Positions 39,421 to 48,510 are shown, counted from the stretch's first letter. The stretch: 64,000 nt of DNA from Inquilinus sp052078665 (GCF_052078665.1 NZ_JBQJIK010000046.1:1-64000), one strand, 5' to 3'. Numbers and translations are program-made. The notes: a model not told the origin generated them from the letters alone.

Positions 39421-40808
39421 CCGGGCCTGCGGTCCCGCTTCTCGGCTTCCAGCGCGATTGGTTCCTGGACCGAAGCCGGTTCAAGATCGGCATGTTCGCC
39501 CGCCAGACGGGCAAGACCTTCACGACGACGCTGGAGATCGTCGACGACTGCTTTGAAGCCTGGACCCTCGGCCAGCGCCGCCGGTGGGTGATTCTGTCCC
39601 GTGGCGAGCGGCAGGCCACCGAAGCGATGAATGAGGGCGTGAAGGTCCACTCGAAAGCCTACGACATGGGCTTCGAGGAGCTCGACTATGATTTCATCGG
39701 CGAGGACAAGTCCAGGTACAAGGCCCTGGAAGTAGAGTTGCCCGGCGGATCGCGTATCACTGCGCTGCCGGCAAATCCGGACACCGCCCGCGGCTTCTCG
39801 GCCAACGTCTTCCTGGACGAGTTCGCATTTCACCAGGACAGCCGGGCGATCTGGAAGGCGCTGTTCCCGGTCATCTCAGCCGGCCACAAGCTGCGCATCG
39901 TCTCGACCCCCAACGGCAAGGGGAACAAGTTTCACGAGCTGGTCACCGGCCAGGACAAGAGCTGGTCGCGTCACGAGGTCGACATCTACAAGGCTGTGGC
40001 CGATGGCCTGCCCCGCGACGTGGCCGAGCTGCGGGCGGCGATCGGCGACGAGGACGCCTGGGCGCAGGAATACGAACTGCAGTGGCTGGACGAGGCCAGC
40101 GCCTGGCTGACCTATGAGCTGATCACAGCCTGCGAGCACGACGAGGCCGGCCGGCCCGAGCTGTACCAGGGCGGCCCGTGCTTCATCGGCAACGACATCG
40201 CCCGCCGCAACGACCTGTGGGTCGCGTGGGTGTGGGAGGTGGTCGGCGATGTTCTCTGGACCCGCGAGATCCGGACGCTGCGGCGGGCGACCTTCGCCGA
40301 GCAGGATGCGGTGATCGACGAGCTGATGGCGAAGTACCGGGTGGTGCGCCTGGCGGCCGATCAGACCGGGATGGGGGAAAAGCCGGTCGAAGACATGCAG
40401 CGCCGGCACGGTGCCTTGCGGGTCGAGGGTGTGCTGATGACGCCGCCGCACCAGCTCGCCATCGCGACATCGGCCAAACAGAAATTCGAGGACCGCAAGG
40501 TGCGGATCCCGCTGGGCGACCCGGTGCTGCGGGCCGACCTGCACAAGCTGAAGAAGATGATCGGGCCGACCGGCAACCCGCGCCTGGTGGCCGATCGCGA
40601 CGGCGACGGTCACGCCGACCGTGCCTGGGCTGCCTTCCTGGGAATCGCCTCGTCCGACAGCAGCGGGCCGCCCGCCGCCGGCGCGACGGTCGACTCGCCG
40701 CCCGGCACCTATTCCGGCCAGGCGCGCGCCGAGGAGAGCCCGGACGGGATCGTGAGGATCGGGGTGCTGCTGCGCCGGCCGGGGCCGCTGGTCGGCCGGC
40801 GGCGATAA
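39417..40808 (+). CDS. Terminase large subunit (Mu gp28-like)
   Basis: 463 residues. The ATPase part has the P-loop ARQTGKTF (28-35), a Walker B FLDEFAFHQD around residue 133, and STPNGKGN as the coupling motif. The nuclease part has the acidic positions GNDIARRNDLW, AADQTGMGE and DGDGHADRAWA. It packages phage DNA into the prohead and cuts it. The last 60 residues are Gly/Pro/Arg-rich and probably unstructured. Confidence 0.94.
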   Translation: MTGPAVPLLGFQRDWFLDRSRFKIGMFARQTGKTFTTTLEIVDDCFEAWTLGQRRRWVILSRGERQATEAMNEGVKVHSKAYDMGFEELDYDFIGEDKSRYKALEVELPGGSRITALPANPDTARGFSANVFLDEFAFHQDSRAIWKALFPVISAGHKLRIVSTPNGKGNKFHELVTGQDKSWSRHEVDIYKAVADGLPRDVAELRAAIGDEDAWAQEYELQWLDEASAWLTYELITACEHDEAGRPELYQGGPCFIGNDIARRNDLWVAWVWEVVGDVLWTREIRTLRRATFAEQDAVIDELMAKYRVVRLAADQTGMGEKPVEDMQRRHGALRVEGVLMTPPHQLAIATSAKQKFEDRKVRIPLGDPVLRADLHKLKKMIGPTGNPRLVADRDGDGHADRAWAAFLGIASSDSSGPPAAGATVDSPPGTYSGQARAEESPDGIVRIGVLLRRPGPLVGRRR

Positions 40809-40818
40809 GGGGAATGCG

Positions 40819-42327
40819 ATGGGCCTGCTGAACACGATCTTCCAGGCGTTCGGCGTCGACACCACGGCGGCGATGCGCGAGGCCGCCGGCGTCACGATCG
40901 ACGCCGACGAGATGCTGTACCGGCGCCTGTCGGACCAGCGTCGCGACCTGCCGGCGGTGACCCAGCAGCGCATGCGGGAGATGTCGCTGTATCTGTGGCG
41001 CGTCAACGGGCTGGGCAACTGGCTGGTCGAGATCCAGACCGCATATCTGCTGGCCGAAGGCGTGCATCTGTGTGCCAAGGATCCCGAGGCCCAGGACTGG
41101 CTGGACGCCTTCTGGACCGACCCGATCAACAACATGGAGCTGAAGCTGCCGAAGAAGGTGCGGGAGCTGTCGATGTATGGCGAGCAGTGCTGGCCGGTGT
41201 TCGTCAACAGCATCACGGGCCACGTCAGGCTGGGCTACATCGACCCCGACAATATCGACGAAGTCCTGATGGATCCGGACAACCCGGAACAGCCGGTCGG
41301 CATCAAGACCAAGGGCATCGACGATGTCAAACCACACAGCTACCGGGTGATCGTCAACGGGCCGGAGTCGATCTTTGCCGACGGGACGCAGCAGCTGCGG
41401 GCGACCTTCACCGACGGCGAGTGCTTCTACTTCAAGGTCAACGACCTGTCGAACACGTCGCGCGGCACGTCCGACCTGCTGCCGGTGGCCGACTGGCTGG
41501 ACGCCTACGATTCGGGGCTGTGGTCGGAGCTGTCGCGGTGGGAGGAGCTGAGGGCCTTCATCTGGGACGTGACCCTGACTGGGGCGACACAGGAAGAGGT
41601 CGACGCCCGGGCGGCGAAGTTCACGTCGCCGGCGCCGGGATCGACCCGGATCCACAACGAAGCCGAGATCTGGAAGGCGGAGACGCCGGACCTGAAGGCG
41701 CAGGACGGCGCTGGCTTCGCCCGGCTGTTCCGCAACCACATCCTGGGCGCCCGGGGTGTGCCGGAGCATTGGTTCGGCGGTGGCGGCGACGTCAACCGCG
41801 CCACCGCCGGCGAGATGGGTGAGCCGGCCGCGAAGCTGCTGTCGATGCGACAGAAGACGATCGGCGGCATCCTGAGGGAGCTGGGGACCTATCAGGTGCG
41901 CCAGCGGGTCAAGGCGATCACCGGCGGCGAGGCGAAGGACATGGACCCCGAGGGCTATGAAGTCACCGTCGTCTGGCCGGAGATGACCAGCAAGGACACG
42001 TCGAAGTATGCGGCGGCCCTGGCGCAGGTGGTGGCGGCCGCGGCAATGGCGGTCGAGCGCGGCCTGGTCAGCGAGCAGACCGCGGTGGAGCTGATCGCGG
42101 CGATCGCCGGCCGGCTGGGCGTCGACATCGACGCGGCGGCCGAGCTGGTGAAGGCGAAGGACGAGGCGAAGAAGCGCCAGGTCGACCAGCAGGAGGGCGA
42201 CCTGTTCGGCGGGATCGACGAGCTGGGCGGAGTCGATCCGGGAGGCGGGGCGCCCGGGGACCCAGCGGCCGAGGACCAGGCGCCCGGGCAACCGAGGCCC
42301 GAGGACCAGGCGCCCGGGGGCCTGTAA
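40819..42327 (+). CDS. Phage portal protein
   Basis: 502 residues. It follows the terminase and has portal features: VTQQRMREMSLYLWRVNGLGNWLVEIQTAYLLAEG near the start (wing), LGYIDPDNIDEVLMDPDNPEQPVGI, and a long central helix region with GVPEHWFGGGGDVNRATA. It differs from the DUF935 portal of Mu itself, suggesting exchange of the packaging-head junction. The C-terminus is Gly/Pro-rich with a repeated EDQAPG unit matching a short direct repeat in DNA at about 42271-42324. Confidence 0.88.
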   Translation: MGLLNTIFQAFGVDTTAAMREAAGVTIDADEMLYRRLSDQRRDLPAVTQQRMREMSLYLWRVNGLGNWLVEIQTAYLLAEGVHLCAKDPEAQDWLDAFWTDPINNMELKLPKKVRELSMYGEQCWPVFVNSITGHVRLGYIDPDNIDEVLMDPDNPEQPVGIKTKGIDDVKPHSYRVIVNGPESIFADGTQQLRATFTDGECFYFKVNDLSNTSRGTSDLLPVADWLDAYDSGLWSELSRWEELRAFIWDVTLTGATQEEVDARAAKFTSPAPGSTRIHNEAEIWKAETPDLKAQDGAGFARLFRNHILGARGVPEHWFGGGGDVNRATAGEMGEPAAKLLSMRQKTIGGILRELGTYQVRQRVKAITGGEAKDMDPEGYEVTVVWPEMTSKDTSKYAAALAQVVAAAAMAVERGLVSEQTAVELIAAIAGRLGVDIDAAAELVKAKDEAKKRQVDQQEGDLFGGIDELGGVDPGGGAPGDPAAEDQAPGQPRPEDQAPGGL

Positions 42328-43697
42328 TGGCCGACCGGCGGGACGAGGTCTTCCGCGAGACGATCGCTGAGCTGATCCGCGAGCTGAAGACGCTGGAGGC
42401 CGAGGCCACCGGCGACGTGCGGGCGACGCTGGAGGCGGCCGAGGTGGAGATCGTCCGCAGGATGGCGGCGGGCCCCAGCGAGTGGGATGCCACCCGGCTG
42501 AGCAGGCTGCGGACCGAGATCGCCGAGATCCTGCGCGACGCCGGCGCCGAGCTGGGCGCCGCCCAGGCCGAGCACCTGGACAGCGGGTTTCAGGCCGGGA
42601 CCGAGATCGTCGACCGGCCGGTAGAGCGCGCGATCGGCGTCCGGCTTGATGGCCTGTTGAACAGCCCGGACAAGCGCCAGCTGCTGGCGATGAAGAGCTT
42701 CATGACCGACCGGATGCAGGGCATCACGGCGGACACGGTGGTCGGCATCAACGGCCAGCTGGGCCTGGTGCTAGCCGGCGTGAACACGCCCAGCCAGGCG
42801 ATCGCGGCGATCGCGCCGCAGATCGAGGGCGGCCGGGCCCGGGCGCTGACCGTCGTCCGGACCGAGCTGGGCCGGGCCTTCTCGACCGCAAACCAGCAGC
42901 GCCAGGTGCAGGCGTCCAAGGTGCTGCCCGGCCTGCGGAAGCAATGGCGGCGATCGGGCAAGATCCATTCCCGCCTGACCCACGACCTGGCCGACGGCCA
43001 GATCAGGAAGCCGGAGGAGCCGTTCATGGTCGGCGGCATCCCGATCATGTTCCCCCGGGATCCAAAGGCACCGGCGAAGCACACGATCAACTGCGGCTGT
43101 GTCCAGCTGCCTTACATGGCCCGCTGGGAGATGAGCCAGCCCGGGCAGCAGCCGATCAGCCGGGAGGAGATGGCCGGCAGTGAGGGCAAGCGCCGGATCG
43201 CCGACGTCCGCGCCAGCCAGGTCGATCGCTGGGCGAAGACGCTGCTGGACCAGCGCCGCACCGGCCAGGCCAAGCCGACCGGCAGCTGGCAGGGCGTGGC
43301 GCAGATCGAGCCGGACGTTCGCGCGGCCCTGGAGCGGCGCGGCGTCCCGCTGGCGTCGGCCGAGGTGGCAATCAGCGATCGGGCGCTGCTGCATGCGGCC
43401 AGGCCGAGCAAGGCCAACCGGCACCAGGCCGTGCCCGACCGCGACCTGCAGCGCATCGCGGAGCACCTGGACCAGCCCATGGCCATCATGTTCAGCCAGG
43501 CCACCGGGGAGCCGACGCTGCACTATGTCTTCCACGTGCCCGGCCAGACGAAGCTGGGCCATGCCGTGGTGGGGCTGCGCCGCGAGCGCGGCGACGAGCG
43601 GCCGAAGATCCACAACCGGGTGGTGACCGTCGGCCTGGCCGATCGGGCCGGGCTGAACGACCCGGCGCGGTACGACATCCTGAAAGGGAAGCTATGA
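42327..43697 (+). CDS. MuF-type minor head protein with C-terminal nuclease-like (PBECR) domain
   Basis: 456 residues. The first about 260 form the phage head morphogenesis (SPP1 gp7/Mu F) domain, with RTELGRAFSTANQQRQ and the final KHTINCGCVQLPY. A linker leads to a C-terminal domain (about 330-456: ISDRALLHAARPSKANRHQAVPDRDLQRI...LHYVFHVPGQT) that resembles the PBECR class of phage barnase/EndoU/colicin/RelE-like domains. Such MuF fusions may deliver toxin domains with the virion. The domain assignment is by pattern only. The first ATG shares its A with the portal stop. Confidence 0.85.
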   Translation: MADRRDEVFRETIAELIRELKTLEAEATGDVRATLEAAEVEIVRRMAAGPSEWDATRLSRLRTEIAEILRDAGAELGAAQAEHLDSGFQAGTEIVDRPVERAIGVRLDGLLNSPDKRQLLAMKSFMTDRMQGITADTVVGINGQLGLVLAGVNTPSQAIAAIAPQIEGGRARALTVVRTELGRAFSTANQQRQVQASKVLPGLRKQWRRSGKIHSRLTHDLADGQIRKPEEPFMVGGIPIMFPRDPKAPAKHTINCGCVQLPYMARWEMSQPGQQPISREEMAGSEGKRRIADVRASQVDRWAKTLLDQRRTGQAKPTGSWQGVAQIEPDVRAALERRGVPLASAEVAISDRALLHAARPSKANRHQAVPDRDLQRIAEHLDQPMAIMFSQATGEPTLHYVFHVPGQTKLGHAVVGLRRERGDERPKIHNRVVTVGLADRAGLNDPARYDILKGKL

Positions 43698-44184
43698 GCC
43701 GCGTGACGGACCCAAACCCGTCGCTCGATGGATCCCCATTCGCGGCTGCCAGGGCCGGACATAGGGGCTGCAGCGGACTTCGCAACTCCCGCGGCTCACC
43801 CACAAGATAGGCCCGACGGAGTTGCCGGGCAAGACGCCGCCGGCCTGGCGATTCGGCAAAACCGCGTAGGAAGCCCCAGGAAGGCCTTCGCCGACCCCCG
43901 GCCCTTACGCAGGGTGCTGCGATCGGCCCGCGCCCGTGCTGCCCCGTTTAAGACCCGTTTAACGTCGATCCTGGATGGGCGAGGACCCCGAATTTTAGAT
44001 CGGTTTTGCCCCGGGAGCGTCCGAGCGTCAGACCAAGCCCTTTGCAACGGGTGCGCACCGGGGCATGATCGTGGTCGGTCCGTGTCCCTCCGGCGCACAC
44101 CGGTGCGCCTGATACCGCCCCCGCATCCCCGCCATGATCCAGCGACCCGCCGGGCCCTCCGGCGCAATCAGCTGGAGTTGTCGC
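43698..44184. other. 487-bp non-coding gap in the late region
   Basis: No convincing gene; a 38-codon frame (43694-43810) exists but has no family features. The gap holds a distant 8-bp inverted repeat (43782-43789 with 43818-43825), two GTTTAA/GTTTAAG motifs near 43950, an AATTTTAGATCGGTTTTG stretch, a GGTGCGCACC palindrome (44050-44059) and the second late-promoter palindrome (44092-44109). In Mu the corresponding place, between G and I, holds the strong gyrase site; this is a positional analogy only. Confidence 0.6.
44092..44109 (+). promoter_or_regulatory. Late promoter 2: activator palindrome
   Basis: GGCGCAC-ACCG-GTGCGCC followed by TGAT, with the same arms, same 4-bp spacer and same trailing TGAT as at 36149. 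It precedes the head gene operon. The -10 is unclear; CATGAT at 44132-44137 is one possibility. Confidence 0.7.
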
Positions 44185-44736
44185 GTGAAGCCGCCGACCA
44201 CGCCCAAGGGACGCCAGGCCAAGGCCGCTTCCGAGCAGGCCGCCAAAACCACCATCACCGCAGCCGCCGGAGCGCCGACCGATGCGAATGTCGTCGCGCC
44301 GGACGCCGGCGGCCAGGCCGATGCCGATGTCGTGGCGGCCGCTGCCGCCGCGGCGGCGGTGCTGGGCGCCGACCAGGCAACCGGCGCCGCGGGTGTCGCC
44401 CCGGCCGACGGCCAGGCGCCGGCGGATCAGGCGACCGTGGCGCCCACGGCCCCGGCCGCCGCGGGCATCACTGCCCCCATCACCGCCGTCGTCGTCGCGG
44501 CCATCGCCGACGTCGTCAGCGAGGGTGACGGCACCATCAGCGGGATCGAGGCGGCCAAGCTGACGATCCGCGACTTCGCCCGGACTGAAGACGGCGAGAT
44601 CGCCCGGGACAGCCGCGGCCGCGCCGTCGTGGAGGAGCGGCCGCTGCGCGAGACGGACATCCTCGGCGACCGCGTCGACGGGGACATCGTCCATTTCGTG
44701 CTGGCCGACGGCCGCAAAATCAGCGTGAGGAAGTAA
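44185..44736 (+). CDS. Hypothetical head-region protein
   Basis: 183 residues from GTG 44185, which has GGAG 8 bp upstream; an in-frame ATG at 44134 lacks one. The N-terminal 100 residues are almost pure Ala/Pro/Asp/Gln and probably disordered; the C-terminal 75 residues look folded (VVSEGDGTISGIEAAKLTIRDFARTEDGEI...LGDRVDGDIVHFVLADGRKISVRK). First gene of the head operon, overlapping the next start by 1 base. Possibly a scaffold-like or decoration factor; unproven. Confidence 0.7.
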   Translation: MKPPTTPKGRQAKAASEQAAKTTITAAAGAPTDANVVAPDAGGQADADVVAAAAAAAAVLGADQATGAAGVAPADGQAPADQATVAPTAPAAAGITAPITAVVVAAIADVVSEGDGTISGIEAAKLTIRDFARTEDGEIARDSRGRAVVEERPLRETDILGDRVDGDIVHFVLADGRKISVRK

Positions 44737-46817
44737 TGCCGCAGTTCCAGGGTCCGTTCCTCGAAGCCGTCGAGCTGGGCGATGCCGGCGCCAAGAAGTT
44801 CCTGATCCGGGTGATCAGGGCCGGCGCCAGCGGCAACGGCAACTTCTACCCCGACGCCGCGCTGCGCGAGGCGTTGCCGATGTTCAACGGCGCCCGCGTC
44901 TTCTCGAAGTCCGACGAGGAGCACCTGGCCGGCAAGGGAAAGGATTTCCGCAACCTGGTCGGCCGCCTGGCCGAGGCGAAGTTCGTCGCCGGCCAGGGCG
45001 GCCAGGACACCGGCGAGATCCAGGCGGTGCTGGAGCTGCTGCAGCCCACCGGCCCGATCGCCACCAAGCTGCGCGAGGCCTGGGACCGGGGCATGGCCGA
45101 GCTGTTCGGCTTCTCGATCGACGCCGTCGCCCGGACCCGCACCCGCAACACCGCCAAGGGGCCGCTGCGGGAGGCCAAGTCGTTCACCCGCGTCAACAGC
45201 GTCGACCTGATCGTCGAGCCCGGCGCCGGCGGCGAGGTCATCAACCTTATCGAGGCGAAGGCCGACGAGGCCGGGGGGACCACCATGCTGCGAGACATGA
45301 TCATCCGCCAGGTCGAGGCCCTGCGCCCCGACCTGCTGAAGGGCAAGGACCAGGCCTTTCGGGAGGCGCTGGCCGACGAGGAGCTGGAGACCATGCTGGC
45401 CGAGGCGGTGAAGCCGGCCGAGGTCACGCCGGCCGCCAAGGGTGGCAAGGCTTCGTCCGGCAAGGACGGCCAGGCCGCCGGCGACGACGACGATGTCGGC
45501 ACCCGGGTGACCGAGGCCATCGGCCAGGTGACCAAGCGCATCGAGCGCAAGGCCGAGATCCGGGAGGCTGTCAATGCTTCGGCTCTGCCGGCCAAGGCGA
45601 AGGGGCGCCTGGTGGAAGCGCTGCAGAAGCGGGTCGACGCCGGCGAGGACGTCACCGACGCCGTGGTGCGCGAGGCCGTGAAGGCCGAAGGCGACTATCT
45701 GACCGAAGCCGGCGGTGGCCAGGTGCGGGTGCCGTTCGCCTCGATCCCCCCCGGCGGCAGTCAGGCCGAAAAGACCGACCTGATGCTGGAGGCCTTCTTC
45801 GACCGCGAGCACAAGGACCACCGGCACGCCCAGTCGTTCAAGGCCATCTATGTCCATATCACCGGCGACGAGCGGGTGACGGGCCAGCTGCGCAACTGCG
45901 ACCAGGGGCGCCTGCGGGAGTCGCTGATGCGGGAGGCGCTGGACAGCGCCAGCTTCGCCGACGTGCTGGGCAATTCCATGACCCGGCAGATGGTGAAGCT
46001 GTACAACCTGAAGGCCCAGCTGGATGCCTGGCGCCGGATCGCTGATGTGGTGCCGGTCAACGACTTCCGCGTGCAGGAGCGGACCCGGATCGGCGGCTAT
46101 GGCGACCTTCCGAAGGTGGCGGAGAAGGGCACCTATCAGCCCCTGACCAGCCCGACCGACGAGAAGGCCGAGTACGCGGTCGAAAAGCGCGGCGGCACCG
46201 AGTCCGTCACGCTGGAGATGATCAAGAACGACGACGTCGGTGTGATCCGCCGTATCCCGACCAATCTCTCCCGGGCGGCGAAGCGGACCCTGTCCAAGTT
46301 CGTGTTCGACTTCATCCGGACCAACCCCGTCATCTACGACGGCGTCGCGCTGTTTCACGCCAGCCACAACAATCTCGGCGCCGCCGCCTTGAGCCCCACG
46401 TCGCTGGCCGCCGGGCGCCTGGCGATGCTGAAGCAACCGGAGAAGGACTCGCTGGAGCCGCTCGAAATCGGCCCGGCGACGTTGATGGTTCCGTCGACCC
46501 TGGAAGAGACTGCGGTCGATCTGTTCCGGCGCAACACCGAGAACGACAAGACCTTCGTCCAGAGCCTGACCCTGGACATCATCCCGGTCTGGTACTGGGT
46601 CGATGCGAACGACTGGGCGATGGCGTCCGACGTTGCCGATATCGCGGGCATCGAGATCGGCTTCCTCGACGGGAAGGAGGAGCCGGAGCTGTTCGTGCAG
46701 GACAACCCCACGGTGGGCAGCATGTTCAGCAACGACCAGCTGACCTGGAAGATCCGCCACATCTACGGCGGCAACGTCCTGGACTTCCGGGCCTTCTACA
46801 AGGCCGTGGTGGCCTGA
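44736..46817 (+). CDS. Prohead protease - scaffold - major capsid fusion protein
   Basis: 693 residues combining three functions that are usually separate. Residues 1-165 resemble a prohead protease, with FYPDAALREALPMFNGARVF, His63 and Ser127 (ELFGFSIDAVA) as likely catalytic residues. Residues 170-315 are charged, helical and low-complexity, as in scaffolds. Residues about 318-693 fit an HK97-type major capsid protein, with PVNDFRVQERTRIGGYGDLPKVAEKG and VYWVDANDWAMASDVADIAG-like segments. No other capsid gene is in the phage. Self-cleavage during assembly is inferred. Confidence 0.85.
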   Translation: MPQFQGPFLEAVELGDAGAKKFLIRVIRAGASGNGNFYPDAALREALPMFNGARVFSKSDEEHLAGKGKDFRNLVGRLAEAKFVAGQGGQDTGEIQAVLELLQPTGPIATKLREAWDRGMAELFGFSIDAVARTRTRNTAKGPLREAKSFTRVNSVDLIVEPGAGGEVINLIEAKADEAGGTTMLRDMIIRQVEALRPDLLKGKDQAFREALADEELETMLAEAVKPAEVTPAAKGGKASSGKDGQAAGDDDDVGTRVTEAIGQVTKRIERKAEIREAVNASALPAKAKGRLVEALQKRVDAGEDVTDAVVREAVKAEGDYLTEAGGGQVRVPFASIPPGGSQAEKTDLMLEAFFDREHKDHRHAQSFKAIYVHITGDERVTGQLRNCDQGRLRESLMREALDSASFADVLGNSMTRQMVKLYNLKAQLDAWRRIADVVPVNDFRVQERTRIGGYGDLPKVAEKGTYQPLTSPTDEKAEYAVEKRGGTESVTLEMIKNDDVGVIRRIPTNLSRAAKRTLSKFVFDFIRTNPVIYDGVALFHASHNNLGAAALSPTSLAAGRLAMLKQPEKDSLEPLEIGPATLMVPSTLEETAVDLFRRNTENDKTFVQSLTLDIIPVWYWVDANDWAMASDVADIAGIEIGFLDGKEEPELFVQDNPTVGSMFSNDQLTWKIRHIYGGNVLDFRAFYKAVVA

Positions 46818-46841
46818 GGCCGGATCGAGGGGAAGTCCACC

Positions 46842-47522
46842 ATGGCCCTGGCCGATCTTCGGACCCTGGTCGACGCGCAGGTGCGCGACGAGTCGACCGT
46901 CATCGCGGAGGCGGATCGCAACGACGCGATCGGCCTGGCCGTGGTGCGCTATACCGAGGATCGGCCGCGGGTCATCGTCGTCGACACGGATGCGCCGGGC
47001 GGGCAGCGGCTGCCGCTGCCGGCCGAATGGGAGGATGGCGGCAGCCGCGTCATCGGCATCGAGACGCCGATCGGCCAGATCCCGCCCGCCCATCTGGCGA
47101 GCGAGGACTGGCAGCTGTACCAGGGCCCGGTGGGCGAGGAGGTGCTGCTGCGCCAGGCCGTCGCCGCCGGCGCCGATGCCGTGCGGTGGCGGATCACCAT
47201 CGCCCATGTGCTGGACGACACCACCAACACCGTGCCGCTGCGCGACCGCGAGGCCGTGGCCTGCTGGGCGGCGGCCCTGCTGCTGGACGAGCTGGCCGCC
47301 TACTACGCCGGCCAGCGCGACACCACGATCGAGAGCGACCGGGTGGACTGGGGCAGCAAGTCGAGCGACTACGCCAAGCGCGCCGCGGCGCTGCGCAAGC
47401 GCTACATGAACCACCTCGGGATCGAGGACAAGCGGTCGGCGCCGGCGGGGACCGTGGTCACCTTCCGCGACCAGGACAGCCGCGGCCAGGACCGGCTGCT
47501 GCGGCGGAGGTTGCCGCGGTGA
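46842..47522 (+). CDS. Head-tail connector protein (putative)
   Basis: 226 residues. It follows the capsid gene, where siphophages encode connectors. It has helical ends (ADLRTLVDAQVRDESTVIAEADRNDAIGLAVVRYTEDRP; SDYAKRAAALRKRYMNHLGI) around a beta-rich core. The start block DAIGLAVVRYxxDRP is seen in phage proteins of this position. Function by position. Confidence 0.72.
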   Translation: MALADLRTLVDAQVRDESTVIAEADRNDAIGLAVVRYTEDRPRVIVVDTDAPGGQRLPLPAEWEDGGSRVIGIETPIGQIPPAHLASEDWQLYQGPVGEEVLLRQAVAAGADAVRWRITIAHVLDDTTNTVPLRDREAVACWAAALLLDELAAYYAGQRDTTIESDRVDWGSKSSDYAKRAAALRKRYMNHLGIEDKRSAPAGTVVTFRDQDSRGQDRLLRRRLPR

Positions 47523-48040
47523 TCCAGATCCATCTCGACATGTCGGAGGTGGTCGCCGTCGCCCAGGCGCTGGAGCGCGCGCCGGAGATGGTGGACGCGC
47601 ATTTCCTGCCGGCGGTCTGGGAAGCGTCGTTCCTGGCGCAGCGCGAGATCGTCGAGCGGACGCCGCGCGCCTTCAGCACGCTGGCCGACTCCATCCAGGC
47701 CCGCGAGCCGGAGATCGGCGTCAGCGCCATCGTCGGCGTAGTCGGCACGCCGCTGGCCTATGCCGAGCCTGTCGAGCTGGGCAGCCGGCCGCACATGCCG
47801 CCGCTGCAGCCGCTGATGGATTGGGTCAAGGCCAAGCTGGGCAAGCCGGCGGACCAGGTCGAGCCGATCGCCCAGGCGATCCGGTGGAAGATCTATCACC
47901 ACGGCACCAAGGGCGCGTTCATGTTCCGTGAGGGCCTGAAGGCCGTGCAGCCGCAGGTCGAGCGGATCATGGCCGAGGCGGTCCGCGGGCTGATCGCCGA
48001 GCTGGCCGGCCTCGGCAAGTCGGGCGGGGCCGCGCCATGA
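47519..48040 (+). CDS. HK97 gp10-like head-tail/tail completion protein (putative)
   Basis: 173 residues from GTG 47519 (GTGA overlap). An N-terminal helix (SEVVAVAQALERAPEMVDAHFLPAVWEASFLAQREIVERTP) is followed by GTPLAYAEPVELGSRPHMPPLQPLMDWV, typical of the gp10/HK97 tail-component family, where VExGTxxxxPrPfL is usual. Acts at the head-tail junction. Confidence 0.75.
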   Translation: MIQIHLDMSEVVAVAQALERAPEMVDAHFLPAVWEASFLAQREIVERTPRAFSTLADSIQAREPEIGVSAIVGVVGTPLAYAEPVELGSRPHMPPLQPLMDWVKAKLGKPADQVEPIAQAIRWKIYHHGTKGAFMFREGLKAVQPQVERIMAEAVRGLIAELAGLGKSGGAAP

Positions 48041-48510
48041 GCACGCTGGACCCGATCCGCGCCGCCATCGTCGCCCTGGCGCAGACCGTGCCGGATGTCG
48101 GCATCGTCCACGATCGCGAGCGCTATGCCTCGAACCCGGAGAAGCTGCGCGCGCTCTACGTCCCGGCCGGATCGACCACGATCAAGGGCTGGTATGTGCG
48201 GCGCGTCTCGACGCAGGAGACCAGCGGCGCGATCGGGCGCTGGGAGATCATCCACCGCTGGCGGCTGCGCGGCTTTCGCGGCTTCGTCGACGACGCCGGC
48301 AGCGAGAAGGCCTTCGACGACGTGATCGAGGCGATGCGCGATGCCTTCCGCGACGACGAGACGCTGGGCGGCACGGTGATCACCACCGTGGTCGGCGCCG
48401 GCGACAGCGCGATCGCCGGGCTGCAGGTCGACGAGGCCGGGTCGGTGATGTTCGCCAACGCCCTGTGCCACGCCGCCACCCTGACCCTCTACACCCGGCA
48501 CTATGAGTGA
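48037..48510 (+). CDS. Minor tail / tail terminator protein (putative)
   Basis: 157 residues, beta-rich (GWYVRRVSTQETSGAIGRWEIIHRWRLRGFRGF...), starting with a short helix LDPIRAAIVALAQTVPDVGIVHDRER. Size and place before the tail tube suit a tail terminator (lambda U-like). Function by position. Confidence 0.68.
   Translation: MSTLDPIRAAIVALAQTVPDVGIVHDRERYASNPEKLRALYVPAGSTTIKGWYVRRVSTQETSGAIGRWEIIHRWRLRGFRGFVDDAGSEKAFDDVIEAMRDAFRDDETLGGTVITTVVGAGDSAIAGLQVDEAGSVMFANALCHAATLTLYTRHYE

Noticed and set aside
40183..42291. A 702-codon minus-strand frame opposite the portal
   Set aside because: Shadow frame; the portal on the plus strand has clear family features and operon context.
43694..43810. 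A 38-codon frame directly after the MuF-like gene
   Set aside because: It starts with ATGA overlap but has no motif and its composition is unremarkable; kept only as a note in the gap entry.
44050..44059. GGTGCGCACC as a third late-operator copy
   Set aside because: It lacks the two-arm GGCGCAC-N4-GTGCGCC layout and the trailing TGAT; probably chance in GC-rich DNA.
44427..47414. A 995-codon minus-strand frame opposite the capsid gene
   Set aside because: Shadow of the capsid fusion gene; composition unlike protein and no start signal.
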